Of a DNA stretch of 64,000 nucleotides, positions 32,486-40,902 are shown piece after piece. The DNA is taken from NCBI GenBank assembly GCA_947450765.1, contig CANFXC010000007.1, positions 1-64,000 on the forward strand. Reading direction: 5' to 3'. Origin of the DNA: Comamonadaceae bacterium (GTDB lineage: Bacteria; Pseudomonadota; Gammaproteobacteria; Burkholderiales; Burkholderiaceae_C). The notes under the pieces were generated by a model. The model made no database searches. It was given only the letters and a program-made list of their open reading frames with translations, and was not told the DNA's origin. The position numbers and the translations under genes are program-made. Numbering within the stretch: position 1 is the first letter of the stretch; every line of letters begins with the position of its first letter.

Positions 32486-34861
32486 TTATTTTTTGGCCGC
32501 TTGAATGGCCGACCAGACGCGAGCCGACGAGGCCGGCATGTCGAACTCGGTCACGCCCAGCGGCCGAAGTGCGTCCAGCACCGCATTGATGACGGCTGGC
32601 GGCGAACCGATGGCCCCGGCTTCGCCGCAGCCCTTGGCGCCCAAGGGGTTGTGGCTGCAAGGCGTGCACAGCGTGTCGAGCTTGAAGTTCGGCATGTCGT
32701 CAGCGCGCGGCATGGCGTAGTCCATCAGGGAGCCGGTCAACAACTGGCCGGTCTCTTCGTCGTAGACGCAGTTTTCCATCAGCGCCTGACCAATCCCCTG
32801 CACCAGTCCACCGTGCACCTGGCCTTCCACAATCATCGGGTTGATGATGTTGCCGAAGTCATCGACTGCGGTGAAGCTGTCGACCTTGACGGTGCCGGTT
32901 TGCGGGTCAATCTCAACTTCGCAGATGTAGGTGCCGGCCGGAAAGGTGAAGTTGGTCGGGTCGTAAAAAGCGGTTTCGTTCAGGCCGGGCTCCAACTTGT
33001 CGAGCGGGTAGTTGTGCGGTACATAAGCCGTCAGTGCCACTTGACCAAAGCTGACTTTTTTGTCCGTGCCTTTGATGGTGAATTCGCCGTTGGCAAACTC
33101 GACGTCGGCGTCGCTGGATTCCATCAGGTGCGCGGCAATTTTCTTGGCCTTGGTCTCGATTTTGTCGAGCGCCTTCATGATGGCCGTGCCGCCCACCGAC
33201 ATTGAGCGTGAGCCGTACGTGCCCATGCCAAAAGGCACGCGCCCGGTGTCGCCATGAACGATGTCGACCGCGTCAACCGAGATGCCGAGACGCGCTGCCA
33301 CCACTTGCGCAAAGGTGGTTTCGTGACCTTGGCCGTGGCTGTGGGAACCGGTGAACACTGTCACGCTACCGGTCGGGTGCACGCGCACTTCGCCGCATTC
33401 AAACAAGCCCGCACGCGCACCGAGCGCACCGGCGATGTTGCTGGGCGCCAAGCCGCAAGCTTCGATATAGCAGGAGTAACCGATGCCGCGCAACAAACCT
33501 TTGGCGGCAGAGGCGGTCTTGCGTTGCTCGAAGGTGTTGACCTCGGCCAGTTCGTTGCCACGCTTGAGCAGCGCATGAAAGTCACCGACGTCGTATTGCA
33601 GCGCCACCGGGGTCTGGTACGGGAACTGGGTGATGAAGTTGCGACGACGGATTTCGTCTTGCGCCAGCCCCATGTCCCAAGCGCAACGCGACACCAGACG
33701 TTCCAGCAAATAGGTGGCTTCCGGACGACCCGCACCGCGGTAAGCGTCCACCGGCGCGGTGTTGGTGAACCAAGCGTCAACCTCGACATACACCTGCGGC
33801 GTGCTGTACTGGCCGGCCAACAAGGTGGCGTAAAGAATCGTCGGAATGGCCGGTGCAAAGGTCGACAAATAGGCGCCCATGTTGGCGTCGGTGTGAACCC
33901 GCATGGCCAAAAATTTGCCGTCTTTGTCCATCGCCATTTCTGCGTGACTCGAATGATCACGACCGTGCGCGTCACTCAAAAAAGCTTCGCTGCGGTCAGC
34001 CGTCCACTTGATGGGCCGGTTCAGTTTTTTCGAAGCCCAAGTCAGGCAGACGTCTTCGGCGTAGAGGTAAATTTTGGAGCCAAAACCACCGCCAACGTCG
34101 GGCGCAATCACGCGCACTTTGTGCTCAGGCAAGCCCATCACAAAGGCGGTGAGCAAGAGCCGTTCAACGTGCGGGTTTTGGTTCGACACATACAAGGTGT
34201 AGTCGTCGGTGGCGCGGCTGTAATGGCCAATCACGGCGCGGGGTTCCATCGCGTTTGGAATCAAGCGGTTGTTGGTCAGGTCCAGTTTGGTGACGTGCGC
34301 AGCATTGGCAAACGCGGCCTCCACCTGCGCCTTGTCGCCAATCGCCCATTTGTAGCAATGGTTGTCGGGGGCTGCGTCGTGCAGCGCTTCGGCCTTGGCT
34401 GCAGCGGTGACGTTGACCACCGCGCTCAACACGTCGTAGTCGACCTCGACCAACTCAGCGGCGTTCTTGGCTTGCTCTAAAGTTTCTGCGACCACCATCG
34501 CCACGTGGTCTCCCACGTAGCGCACCTTGTCCAAAGCCAGGATCGGGTGCGGCGGCTCTTTCATGGGCGAGCCGTCGGTGCTGGTGATGAGCCAGCCGCA
34601 AGGCAAACCGTTGATCTTGGCATCCGCCACGTCTTGACCGACCAGCACATCGACCACACCCGGCGCAGCCTTGGCGGCGCGGATGTCAACATTCTTGATG
34701 CGCGCATGCGCATGCGGTGAACGCACGAACACGGCGTACGTTTGGTTGGCGATATTGATGTCGTCGGTGTACTGCCCGCCACCGGTCAGAAACCGGTAGT
34801 CTTCTTTGCGACGAATGGAAGCGCCAATGTTGGGCAGGTTGACGAAGTCGGATGCACCCAT
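32486..34861 (-). CDS. coxL: Molybdenum-binding large subunit, form II CoxL-like
   Basis: A 791-residue catalytic subunit of the xanthine oxidase family. The active-site loop reads AYRGAGR at residues 373-379, the form II signature; form I CO dehydrogenases carry AYxCSFR with the copper-binding Cys, which is absent here. The catalytic-base Glu747 lies in [10 protein letters not shown] near the C-terminus, and molybdopterin-contact segments ([28 protein letters not shown]) are present. Form II enzymes are often annotated as CO dehydrogenase, but for many the physiological substrate is unknown; aldehydes or purine-like compounds are alternatives. It lies between coxS and coxM, the order typical of form II clusters. 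Confidence 0.92.
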   Translation of the reverse strand: MGASDFVNLPNIGASIRRKEDYRFLTGGGQYTDDINIANQTYAVFVRSPHAHARIKNVDIRAAKAAPGVVDVLVGQDVADAKINGLPCGWLITSTDGSPMKEPPHPILALDKVRYVGDHVAMVVAETLEQAKNAAELVEVDYDVLSAVVNVTAAAKAEALHDAAPDNHCYKWAIGDKAQVEAAFANAAHVTKLDLTNNRLIPNAMEPRAVIGHYSRATDDYTLYVSNQNPHVERLLLTAFVMGLPEHKVRVIAPDVGGGFGSKIYLYAEDVCLTWASKKLNRPIKWTADRSEAFLSDAHGRDHSSHAEMAMDKDGKFLAMRVHTDANMGAYLSTFAPAIPTILYATLLAGQYSTPQVYVEVDAWFTNTAPVDAYRGAGRPEATYLLERLVSRCAWDMGLAQDEIRRRNFITQFPYQTPVALQYDVGDFHALLKRGNELAEVNTFEQRKTASAAKGLLRGIGYSCYIEACGLAPSNIAGALGARAGLFECGEVRVHPTGSVTVFTGSHSHGQGHETTFAQVVAARLGISVDAVDIVHGDTGRVPFGMGTYGSRSMSVGGTAIMKALDKIETKAKKIAAHLMESSDADVEFANGEFTIKGTDKKVSFGQVALTAYVPHNYPLDKLEPGLNETAFYDPTNFTFPAGTYICEVEIDPQTGTVKVDSFTAVDDFGNIINPMIVEGQVHGGLVQGIGQALMENCVYDEETGQLLTGSLMDYAMPRADDMPNFKLDTLCTPCSHNPLGAKGCGEAGAIGSPPAVINAVLDALRPLGVTEFDMPASSARVWSAIQAAKK

Positions 34862-34951
34862 GGGTTTTCTCCAGAAAAAATATCAAACGCGAATGATGAG
34901 TTTTGCAAAAATTCAGCGAATCAATCGATTCAGTCTCAGTCGTCAGCTGGC

Positions 34952-35422
34952 TTAGCCAGCCGCCATGGCCACAGCGCCTTGTTGCACCGCTTTAACGATG
35001 TTCTGGTAACCGGTGCAGCGGCAGATATTGCCTTCAAGCAACTCGCGAATTTCGGATTCGCTGGCTTTAGGGTGGTGATTGCACAAGTCCACCGCGCTCA
35101 TGACCATGCCGGTGGTACAAAAGCCGCATTGCAAGCCGTGGCATTCTTTGAAAGCGGCCTGCATCGGGTGCATGGTGCCGTCGGCCGCAGCCAAGCCTTC
35201 GATGGTGGTGATCTCGGCACCAGCGGCCTGTGCGGCCAGCAGGTTGCAGGACTTCACAGCGCGACCATTCATGATGACGGTGCAGGCGCCGCATTGCGCG
35301 GTGTCGCAGCCGACATGCGTGCCGGTGAGTTTGAGTTGTTCGCGCAGCACCTGCACCAGCAGTGTGTTCGGTGGCGTGTCAACCCTCAGCGCTTTGCCAT
35401 TGACATTCAGTTCAACTTGCAT
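34952..35422 (-). CDS. coxS: [2Fe-2S] small subunit of CO-dehydrogenase-like hydroxylase
   Basis: A 156-residue iron-sulfur subunit. The ATG at 35420-35422 is chosen because GGAG lies eight bases upstream and the family N-terminus ([14 protein letters not shown]) begins here; the frame extends nine codons further. The plant-type ferredoxin cluster ligands are [11 protein letters not shown] with C later (SCNLL), and the second cluster [12 protein letters not shown] plus [12 protein letters not shown]. The subunit links the molybdenum site of CoxL to the FAD of CoxM. It is the first gene of the cox operon; about 200 bases upstream lies the end of the copper chaperone gene on the same strand. 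Confidence 0.92.
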   Translation of the reverse strand: MQVELNVNGKALRVDTPPNTLLVQVLREQLKLTGTHVGCDTAQCGACTVIMNGRAVKSCNLLAAQAAGAEITTIEGLAAADGTMHPMQAAFKECHGLQCGFCTTGMVMSAVDLCNHHPKASESEIRELLEGNICRCTGYQNIVKAVQQGAVAMAAG

Positions 35423-35622
35423 GCATGTATCTCCATGTTGGGACATCAATTTTTACGGGGAAAAAAGGGAGCGATCTGGTCCATTGTTCAAGCTCACTTT
35501 GTTCTTGCGTCTAGGTTAAACCCTAGTTAGTCCGTCAATCTTGACATAAATTTAAAAAATGGAAGCGCTTGCAACAGACATCAAGACACCAAGCTCAGCT
35601 TTAGCCACTGGCCGGTTCTCCA

Positions 35623-36123
35623 TCAGTGCTTGTGATCTTGCGCCATCGCAGCCTTCGGCCCGGGTGCAACCGTTGCCACAGGCACGATCACTTCCATCTG
35701 GCTGTCGACACCAGCGGCATTTTTAAAGCGCAAAGTCAACGGCACGGTGCTGTCTTTCAACAGGGGGGTCTTCAGGTCCATCAGCATCAGGTGATAGCTG
35801 CCGGGTTTGAGTTGCACCGTCTTGCCCGCAGGCAGGTCTAGCGCCGGGACAGCGCGCATTCTCATGACGTCGCCCTCCATCTTCATTTCATGCACTTCGG
35901 CAACACCCGCGACGGGTGTCGAGACGCCAACCAAACGCGTACCTTGGGCCGCCGTGATGCTCATGAAAGCACCCGTGCCTTTTTGGCCTTGCACGGTGGC
36001 ACGCGCCCACGCGCCTTCGACTTTGACGGCGGCTGGCTGGGCCGATACCAAGCCGGCGGTCAACACCAGGCTAGCCATAAAGAGCGTTCGAACATTGGAA
36101 AAACGAGTAGAGATACACATCAA
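35623..36123 (-). CDS. PCu(A)C-type periplasmic copper chaperone
   Basis: A 166-residue protein with a signal peptide (TLFMASLVLTAGLVSA). The mature domain contains the PCu(A)C copper ligands: His78 and Met80 in HEMKMEGDVMRM, and His111 with Met113 in GSYHLMLMDL, the H-M..H-x-M arrangement that binds Cu(I) for delivery to the CuA site of cytochrome oxidase. The tail is His-rich (DHKH), which may help metal capture. It follows the YcnI-like and DUF2946 genes in the same direction, a common trio in Burkholderiales. It also lies immediately upstream of coxS on the same strand, but a ~200-base gap makes co-transcription uncertain. Confidence 0.9.
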   Translation of the reverse strand: MMCISTRFSNVRTLFMASLVLTAGLVSAQPAAVKVEGAWARATVQGQKGTGAFMSITAAQGTRLVGVSTPVAGVAEVHEMKMEGDVMRMRAVPALDLPAGKTVQLKPGSYHLMLMDLKTPLLKDSTVPLTLRFKNAAGVDSQMEVIVPVATVAPGPKAAMAQDHKH

Positions 36124-36199
36124 AAATCCTTGGTAAATTTAAAAAAGACGGAGCGCTACAAGGGCGATCCGGGCCCATAGGAGAGCGCCGTGACTCAAC

Positions 36200-36778
36200 T
36201 CAATGCTGATGCCCGCCACCTGAGGTCGGCATCACCTCTAACAGCGCCGCAGGCGACTTCACATCAGACGCTTTTTGACCCGCCTTGGGCGTCTCGCTCC
36301 AATCGATCCGGCCTTGTTCGCAGACCTGACTCACCGCCCAATACAGTGGCCCGGCTTTTGCAGGAAGCCGCGCCTGAAGAGCAAACTCATCGTAGTGTGT
36401 GTTGGGCAAATAGTCGGCGGGTGTCTTCGCCGTCCAGCTGATTCGCGCCACGTCATCGGTGACCGTCCGGCCATGGTCGTCGTACGGTTTGGTCAGCGCC
36501 TCACGCTGAATGTCAACCGTCCAACCCGCTTTGGGCATGGGCTTGGCACCTTGCACGCCGGCCGGAATGGTCACGATGATCTGCTGAATGGGCGACTGAC
36601 CGCAGCCATGCCCCACCTTGAAGTTGGCTTTGTAATAGCTGCCGGCATTGGCCACTTGGTATTCCAAAGTGATGTGCGCGGAGGCAGGGCCGACAGCCAG
36701 TGCCACCCATGCCAAAAATGGAACAGCCAGCGCGCGACGGCCAGCCAGCAACGCCGGAGCTTGAAAAATAGATGTCAT
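36200..36778 (-). CDS. YcnI-like (DUF1775) copper-binding protein
   Basis: A 192-residue exported protein. The signal peptide ends in PASA and the mature protein would begin with His35 (HITLEYQVANAGS). An N-terminal histidine that can coordinate copper through its amino group and side chain is the hallmark of the YcnI/DUF1775 family. Downstream elements VGHGC, VTIPAGVQGAKPMPKAGW and DEFALQARLP fit that family. The C-terminus ends in GGGHQH. It is encoded between a DUF2946 protein and PCu(A)C, consistent with periplasmic copper handling for respiratory oxidases. No C-terminal membrane anchor is visible, unlike Bacillus YcnI. Confidence 0.85.
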   Translation of the reverse strand: MTSIFQAPALLAGRRALAVPFLAWVALAVGPASAHITLEYQVANAGSYYKANFKVGHGCGQSPIQQIIVTIPAGVQGAKPMPKAGWTVDIQREALTKPYDDHGRTVTDDVARISWTAKTPADYLPNTHYDEFALQARLPAKAGPLYWAVSQVCEQGRIDWSETPKAGQKASDVKSPAALLEVMPTSGGGHQH

Positions 36779-36845
36779 GAAAATAACTCAAGAGCGGCGC
36801 TGTAGAGCCAGCGCCATGGGTAAAAAGAACAGATCGGGGGACGAT

Positions 36846-37214
36846 TCAGTTCAATACCGGCGGGCCGCGGCTGAAAGGCAGGCCGCTGACAATGACCGCC
36901 CTGTCGCCGGGCGCCATGCGCAGCGCGGGTTCATAAGAAAGTACCGGCGCTTGGGTGAAGATGGCCAGCGGCAACAGTGCGAGCCCAGTAGATGCGCACA
37001 AACTGCAGTGGGCGCCCGGATGGGATGACTCTGGTTCGCCCTGCAACGGGCCATCCAGCACCGGCTCGGCAGAACAAAGTCCACCGAGTTTGCCGTTGCC
37101 AACGTATTGCGCCAGCAAGGAAACGGGCGCGGCCAGCGCCGCCACCATGGCGAGAAAACTCAAGCAAGCGGCAAAGCGAGCCCACAAGGGGCGAAGTGAT
37201 GGGGGTCTGAACAC
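36846..37214 (-). CDS. DUF2946 family protein
   Basis: A 122-residue protein with an N-terminal hydrophobic segment (FAACLSFLAMVAALAAPVSLL) that may be a signal or anchor, a HCSLC motif near the centre and a C-terminal LPFSRGPPVLN, both typical of DUF2946. The His and two Cys could bind a metal. Members are regularly found beside copper chaperones and TonB-dependent copper receptors; their function is not established. It is the first gene of the copper trio (DUF2946, YcnI-like, PCu(A)C) and starts 40 bases after the tupA stop. Confidence 0.75.
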   Translation of the reverse strand: MFRPPSLRPLWARFAACLSFLAMVAALAAPVSLLAQYVGNGKLGGLCSAEPVLDGPLQGEPESSHPGAHCSLCASTGLALLPLAIFTQAPVLSYEPALRMAPGDRAVIVSGLPFSRGPPVLN

Positions 37215-37253
37215 AGTTGAAAATTATAGGCAGACCCCGCTAGCGCTGAACAG

Positions 37254-38096
37254 TTAGCGCGTCGCGTTCGGAAAGAACAGCTGTTGGCCGTTGATTTTGT
37301 AGCCCGCGATGACGGCTTGGCCAGCTGCAGAGGTGACCCAGTCGGAAAATTTTTGTGCTTCCGCGACTTTGGTCTTCGGGTGCTTGGCTGGGTTGACCAC
37401 CAACACGCCATATTGGTTGAACAAGCGCGTGTCGCCTTCCACCAGAACCGCCATGCTGGCACGGTTTTTAAAGGCGAGCCAAGTGGCGCGGTCAGCCAGC
37501 ACATAAGCGTCGACACTGGCGGCCATGTTCAGTGCGGGGCCCATGCCGCAACCGCAAGCCTTGTAGCCCGAAAAAGCGGGCGCATCCACACCCGCCAGTT
37601 TCCAGTAGCGCAGTTCAGCCGCATGCGTGCCGCTCTTGTCGCCACGGGAAATGAAAGCGCCGTTGGCCGCTTGGAGTTTTTTCAGGCCTTGCAAAATGTC
37701 TTTGCCTTTGACGCCGGCGGGATCAGTGGCCGGGCCGATCAACACGAAGTCGTTGTACATGACAGGCTCGCGCTTGAGGGTGAAGCCTTCGGCGACGATT
37801 TTTTCTTCGGCCACTTGGTCATGCACAAACAAAACGTCGGCGTCACCGCGTCGGCCCATGTCGATGGCTTGGCCGGTACCCAGCGCGACCACCTTGACGT
37901 CAATGCCCGTGGCTTTTTTGAACTCAGGCAGCAAATGCGCAAACAGACCCGACTGTTCGGTGGAGGTGGTCGACGCCATCACGATGGATGCGCTTTGCGC
38001 CAGCGCCAAAGAACTGCCCCAAGCCAGACCCGCCAACAGCACGACTTTTGAGACCTGTTGGGTCAGTCCCAAGATGTTCACTTTTTTCGTTGTCAT
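37254..38096 (-). CDS. tupA: Tungstate ABC transporter, substrate-binding protein TupA
   Basis: A 280-residue periplasmic binding protein. The signal peptide ends around SLALA, and the mature start (SASIVMASTTSTEQSGL) contains the TTTS-type oxyanion-binding loop of TupA. Further landmarks are ALGTGQAIDMGRRGDADVLF and SRGDKSGTHAAELRYW. TupA binds tungstate far better than molybdate, though WtpA/ModA alternatives exist; sequence features here favour TupA. The start overlaps the tupC stop (ATGA), so the operon order is tupB-tupC-tupA. Confidence 0.9.
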   Translation of the reverse strand: MTTKKVNILGLTQQVSKVVLLAGLAWGSSLALAQSASIVMASTTSTEQSGLFAHLLPEFKKATGIDVKVVALGTGQAIDMGRRGDADVLFVHDQVAEEKIVAEGFTLKREPVMYNDFVLIGPATDPAGVKGKDILQGLKKLQAANGAFISRGDKSGTHAAELRYWKLAGVDAPAFSGYKACGCGMGPALNMAASVDAYVLADRATWLAFKNRASMAVLVEGDTRLFNQYGVLVVNPAKHPKTKVAEAQKFSDWVTSAAGQAVIAGYKINGQQLFFPNATR

Positions 38097-38827
38097 CCTA
38101 ATTCCCCTTTTAAAAATTGGGCGGCTGCCGGCGGCAGCGACCCTCCGAAAAATGATCGAACCGGTGCGTCTGCCAGCACATGTCCATGCTCCAGATAAAT
38201 CACCCGGCTCGCCAGCCGTTTCACTTGGCCGAGGTTGTGGCTGCTGAAAATCAGGGTCATGCCAGAGTCCGCAAATTCACCCATCAAGGATTCGACCTCC
38301 CGCTTGGCCGCCGGGTCGAGGCTGGCGGTGGGCTCGTCAAGCAACAAAATTTGCGGCTTCAAAGCCCAGGCCCGCGCCAGCGCCAGCCGTTGCTGCTGGC
38401 CTCCCGACAAGGTTTTGCCGGACCGCTGGGCCAGCTCCGCCAAACCGACACGCTCCAGCGCCGCCAGCGCCTGCTGGCGGGCAGCCCCCCAGCGCATGCC
38501 GGCCAACCACAAACCGATGGCGACATTGTTTTGCACGCTGGTGCGCAACATGTAGGGCCGCTGAAACAGCATCGCCTGGAGCGCGGGCACAGGCTTCAAC
38601 AGCTGCCCGCTGGAAGCCGGTACCAAACCGTGCAGGTGACGTAGCAAGGTGCTTTTGCCGCTGCCGTTGGCGCCGACCAAGGCAACGCGTTCACCGCGGC
38701 CAATCGTCAGCGTGCAATCCACCAAGGCATTGATGCGGCCGAACTGCACGCCGACCGCGCTCAACTTGAACAAGACGTCTGTTGCCAAGGGCTGCGTGGA
38801 CAAAGGGATGGTGCTCGCGCTCGACAT
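38093..38827 (-). CDS. tupC: Tungstate ABC transporter, ATP-binding protein TupC
   Basis: A 244-residue ATPase when started at the ATG at 38825-38827, which overlaps the tupB stop (TGATG); the open frame extends 18 codons into tupB without family similarity. Walker A is VGANGSGKSTLLRHL, the signature motif TLSGGQQQRLALARAW, Walker B ILLLDEPTASLDP, and the switch His FSSHNLGQ. It energises tungstate import through TupB in the cytoplasmic membrane. Confidence 0.92.
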   Translation of the reverse strand: MSSASTIPLSTQPLATDVLFKLSAVGVQFGRINALVDCTLTIGRGERVALVGANGSGKSTLLRHLHGLVPASSGQLLKPVPALQAMLFQRPYMLRTSVQNNVAIGLWLAGMRWGAARQQALAALERVGLAELAQRSGKTLSGGQQQRLALARAWALKPQILLLDEPTASLDPAAKREVESLMGEFADSGMTLIFSSHNLGQVKRLASRVIYLEHGHVLADAPVRSFFGGSLPPAAAQFLKGELG

Positions 38828-39591
38828 CAGCGCTGCCCCGCCGCGGCGATGACGGCATCGATCGGCATCTCTGGCGACCATGAACCGCGCGTTTCACGGG
38901 CTTCACGCCAGTGGCGAATGAGGGCGATCAAGGCATTCAGCAGCAGCACCACCAGCAGCAACAGCACGCCCAAGGCCAGCGCCAGCGGCAGGTCACCCTT
39001 GCTGGTCTCCAGTGCAATGGCGGTGGTCATGACCCGCGTGAAGCCATCGATATTGCCACCCACCACCATGACCGCGCCCACTTCAGAAATAGCCCGGCCG
39101 AAAGCGGCAATCACGACGGTCAGCAAGGCATAACGCTCGTCCCACAGCAGGATCAAGCCACGCCAGCCAGTGCCCGCACCCAGCGACTGCAATTGCTCGC
39201 CGTGTAGTGCGTCAGCGTCTTCAATGCTTTGCCGCACCAGCGCCGTGACGATCGGCAACACCAGCACTGACTGCGCCAAGACCATGGCCTGAAACGAAAA
39301 CAGCCAACCTAAAAACCCAAGCGGCCCTGAGCGCGACAGCAACAAATAAATCACCAGCCCGACCACCACCGAAGGCAGCGCTAGAGCGGTGTTGAGAAAC
39401 GCCAGCACCACGCCACGTCCAGCAAAGCGCGCCACACCCAGCCACGCGCCGAGCAGCAGACCCACGCTGCAAGCTAGGACGCACGCCAAAGCGCTCACGG
39501 CCAACGAACGCAGCACGATGCTGGCGAGCAATGGGTCGAGCGTGGTGATGAGGAAAAATGCTGTGCTGATGCTGTCTTGAAATGTGTTCAT
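38827..39591 (-). CDS. tupB: Tungstate ABC transporter, permease TupB
   Basis: A 254-residue permease with about five to six transmembrane segments (SLAVSALACVLACSVGLLLGAW, VVLAFLNTALALPSVVVGLVIYLLL, LALGVLLLLVVLLLNALIALI) and the EAA-type loop FGRAISEVGAVMVVGGNIDG that docks the ATPase. I use the ATG at 39589-39591; the frame also offers a GTG ten codons upstream. No strong Shine-Dalgarno is visible. It is the first gene of tupBCA, divergent from its presumed regulator, with a palindromic operator in the 150-base interval. Confidence 0.9.
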   Translation of the reverse strand: MNTFQDSISTAFFLITTLDPLLASIVLRSLAVSALACVLACSVGLLLGAWLGVARFAGRGVVLAFLNTALALPSVVVGLVIYLLLSRSGPLGFLGWLFSFQAMVLAQSVLVLPIVTALVRQSIEDADALHGEQLQSLGAGTGWRGLILLWDERYALLTVVIAAFGRAISEVGAVMVVGGNIDGFTRVMTTAIALETSKGDLPLALALGVLLLLVVLLLNALIALIRHWREARETRGSWSPEMPIDAVIAAAGQR

Positions 39592-39665
39592 GCGTTGAGG
39601 CGCCGGCAAAGGACTGCGCACTGTAGCCTAGTTGAAGCGCGTCATGAGCGCATGGGTAGTCACGA

Positions 39666-39687
39666 GCTATGCACAGATTTGCATAGC
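39666..39687. promoter_or_regulatory. ModE-box-like palindromic operator between tupB and its regulator
   Basis: Perfect 8-base arms GCTATGCA and TGCATAGC are separated by six bases (CAGATT). The architecture, with 8-base arms, a ~6-base spacer and a (C/G)xTAT..-..ATAxC core, is like the Escherichia coli ModE box (arms CGTTATAT / ATATAACG type). It lies 75 bases upstream of tupB and 55 upstream of the ModE-like regulator gene, well placed to control both. Confidence 0.75.
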
Positions 39688-39741
39688 GTTTCACCAGCCA
39701 AAAGGTCATCGTCGCACTCCTTGATAATCGCTGCAGTCACC

Positions 39742-40902
39742 ATGCACAAAGTCCAACTTTCTTACCAACTCTCGGCCGAACGCAGCCCCGACGCGCTGAT
39801 CCGCCATCCCTTGCTGGACTTGCTGCACGCGGTTCGCGAGCAAGGCTCGATCTCAGCCGCAGCACGCAGCCAAGGCTTGTCATATCGCCACGTGTGGGGT
39901 GCGCTGAAAGAGGCCGAGCAAACGCTGGGACGCGAACTCATCGTCTGGGAAAAAGGCCAGCGCGCCCAACTTACCGAATTCGGCGAAAAGCTGTTGTGGG
40001 CCGAGCGCCAAGCACAGGCCCGGCTGGCACCGCAAATTGAAGCCCTGCGCGGCGACATCGAGCGCGCTTTTTCCATGGCCTTTGACGACAGTGCCCATGT
40101 GCTGGTGCTGTACGCCAGCCATGATGCCGCGCTCGCCGCCCTGCGGCAAAAGACATCGGCGCTCGGTTTGCATCTGGACATCCGCTTCATGGGCAGCGTG
40201 GACGCCATTGCCGCACTCAATGCCGGACGCTGCCTGATGGCTGGCTTTCACACACTCGAGCGGCCCGCCGCCGACTCTTTGGCCGCGCAAGCCTACCGCC
40301 GCCAGCTCAAGCCCGGGCTGCACAAACTGATTGGCTTTGCCCACCGCATGCAGGGCCTGATGGTGGCCAAGGGGAACCCGCAAGGCATCACCGGCCTGCA
40401 AGACCTCGGCCGACCCGGCCTGCGCTACATCAACCGCGCCAGCGGCACCGGCACGCGGGTGCTGTTGGACGAACTGTTAGCCGACAGCGGCATGGAGCCA
40501 AGCGCGATCAATGGCTACGCCACACAGGAACCGTCGCACGCCGCTGTGGCGCAAGCCGTGGCCAGCGGATCAGCCGACTTGGGCTTGGGCATTGAAGCTG
40601 CAGCCCTCGAAAAAGGACTCGACTTCATTCCCTTGGTGCGTGAGCGCTATCACTTGGTTTGCTTAAAGTCAGCGTTGTCGCTAGCCCCCGTGCAAGCCTT
40701 GCTGCAGATTTTGCAAAGCCCGGCCTGGCAAGCTACCGTGGCGCAACTGCCTGGCTACAGCGCAGCAGATGCACAAAGCGGTCAAGTGCTGTCATTGCGG
40801 GCGCACCTGCCGTGGTGGAGCTACCGACGCGACAAACTAGCCGCAGATCAGAGCGAACAGGAACGAAATCCGCAAAACACATCGTCGCGTTCAGGCGCGT
40901 AA
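39742..40902 (+). CDS. ModE-like HTH regulator with PBP-like sensor domain (tungstate regulator)
   Basis: A 386-residue regulator; the ATG at 39742 starts the recognisable domain, and the longer frame upstream runs through tupB and the operator. Residues ~15-95 are a ModE/LysR-type winged helix (HPLLDLLHAVREQGSISAAA, then LSYRHVWGALKEAEQTLG, LTEFGEKLL). The C-terminal ~270 residues form a periplasmic-binding-protein-like ligand domain (FAHRMQGLMVAKGNPQGI, INRASGTGTRVLLDELLA, VASGSADLGLGIEAAA), the PBP_like class also seen fused to molybdate/tungstate regulators. It probably senses tungstate or molybdate and represses tupBCA through the palindrome. Its 3' end overlaps the convergent EgtB-like gene by 55 bases. 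Confidence 0.82.
   Translation: MHKVQLSYQLSAERSPDALIRHPLLDLLHAVREQGSISAAARSQGLSYRHVWGALKEAEQTLGRELIVWEKGQRAQLTEFGEKLLWAERQAQARLAPQIEALRGDIERAFSMAFDDSAHVLVLYASHDAALAALRQKTSALGLHLDIRFMGSVDAIAALNAGRCLMAGFHTLERPAADSLAAQAYRRQLKPGLHKLIGFAHRMQGLMVAKGNPQGITGLQDLGRPGLRYINRASGTGTRVLLDELLADSGMEPSAINGYATQEPSHAAVAQAVASGSADLGLGIEAAALEKGLDFIPLVRERYHLVCLKSALSLAPVQALLQILQSPAWQATVAQLPGYSAADAQSGQVLSLRAHLPWWSYRRDKLAADQSEQERNPQNTSSRSGA

Noticed and set aside
33254-34480. Long plus-strand open frame antisense to coxL
   Set aside because: No ribosome site or family motif; composition is that of a shadow of the coxL coding strand.
35511-35526. CTAGG..CCTAG symmetric element upstream of coxS
   Set aside because: Only five-base arms and an imperfect centre; could be chance, and no matching -35/-10 pair was found beside it.
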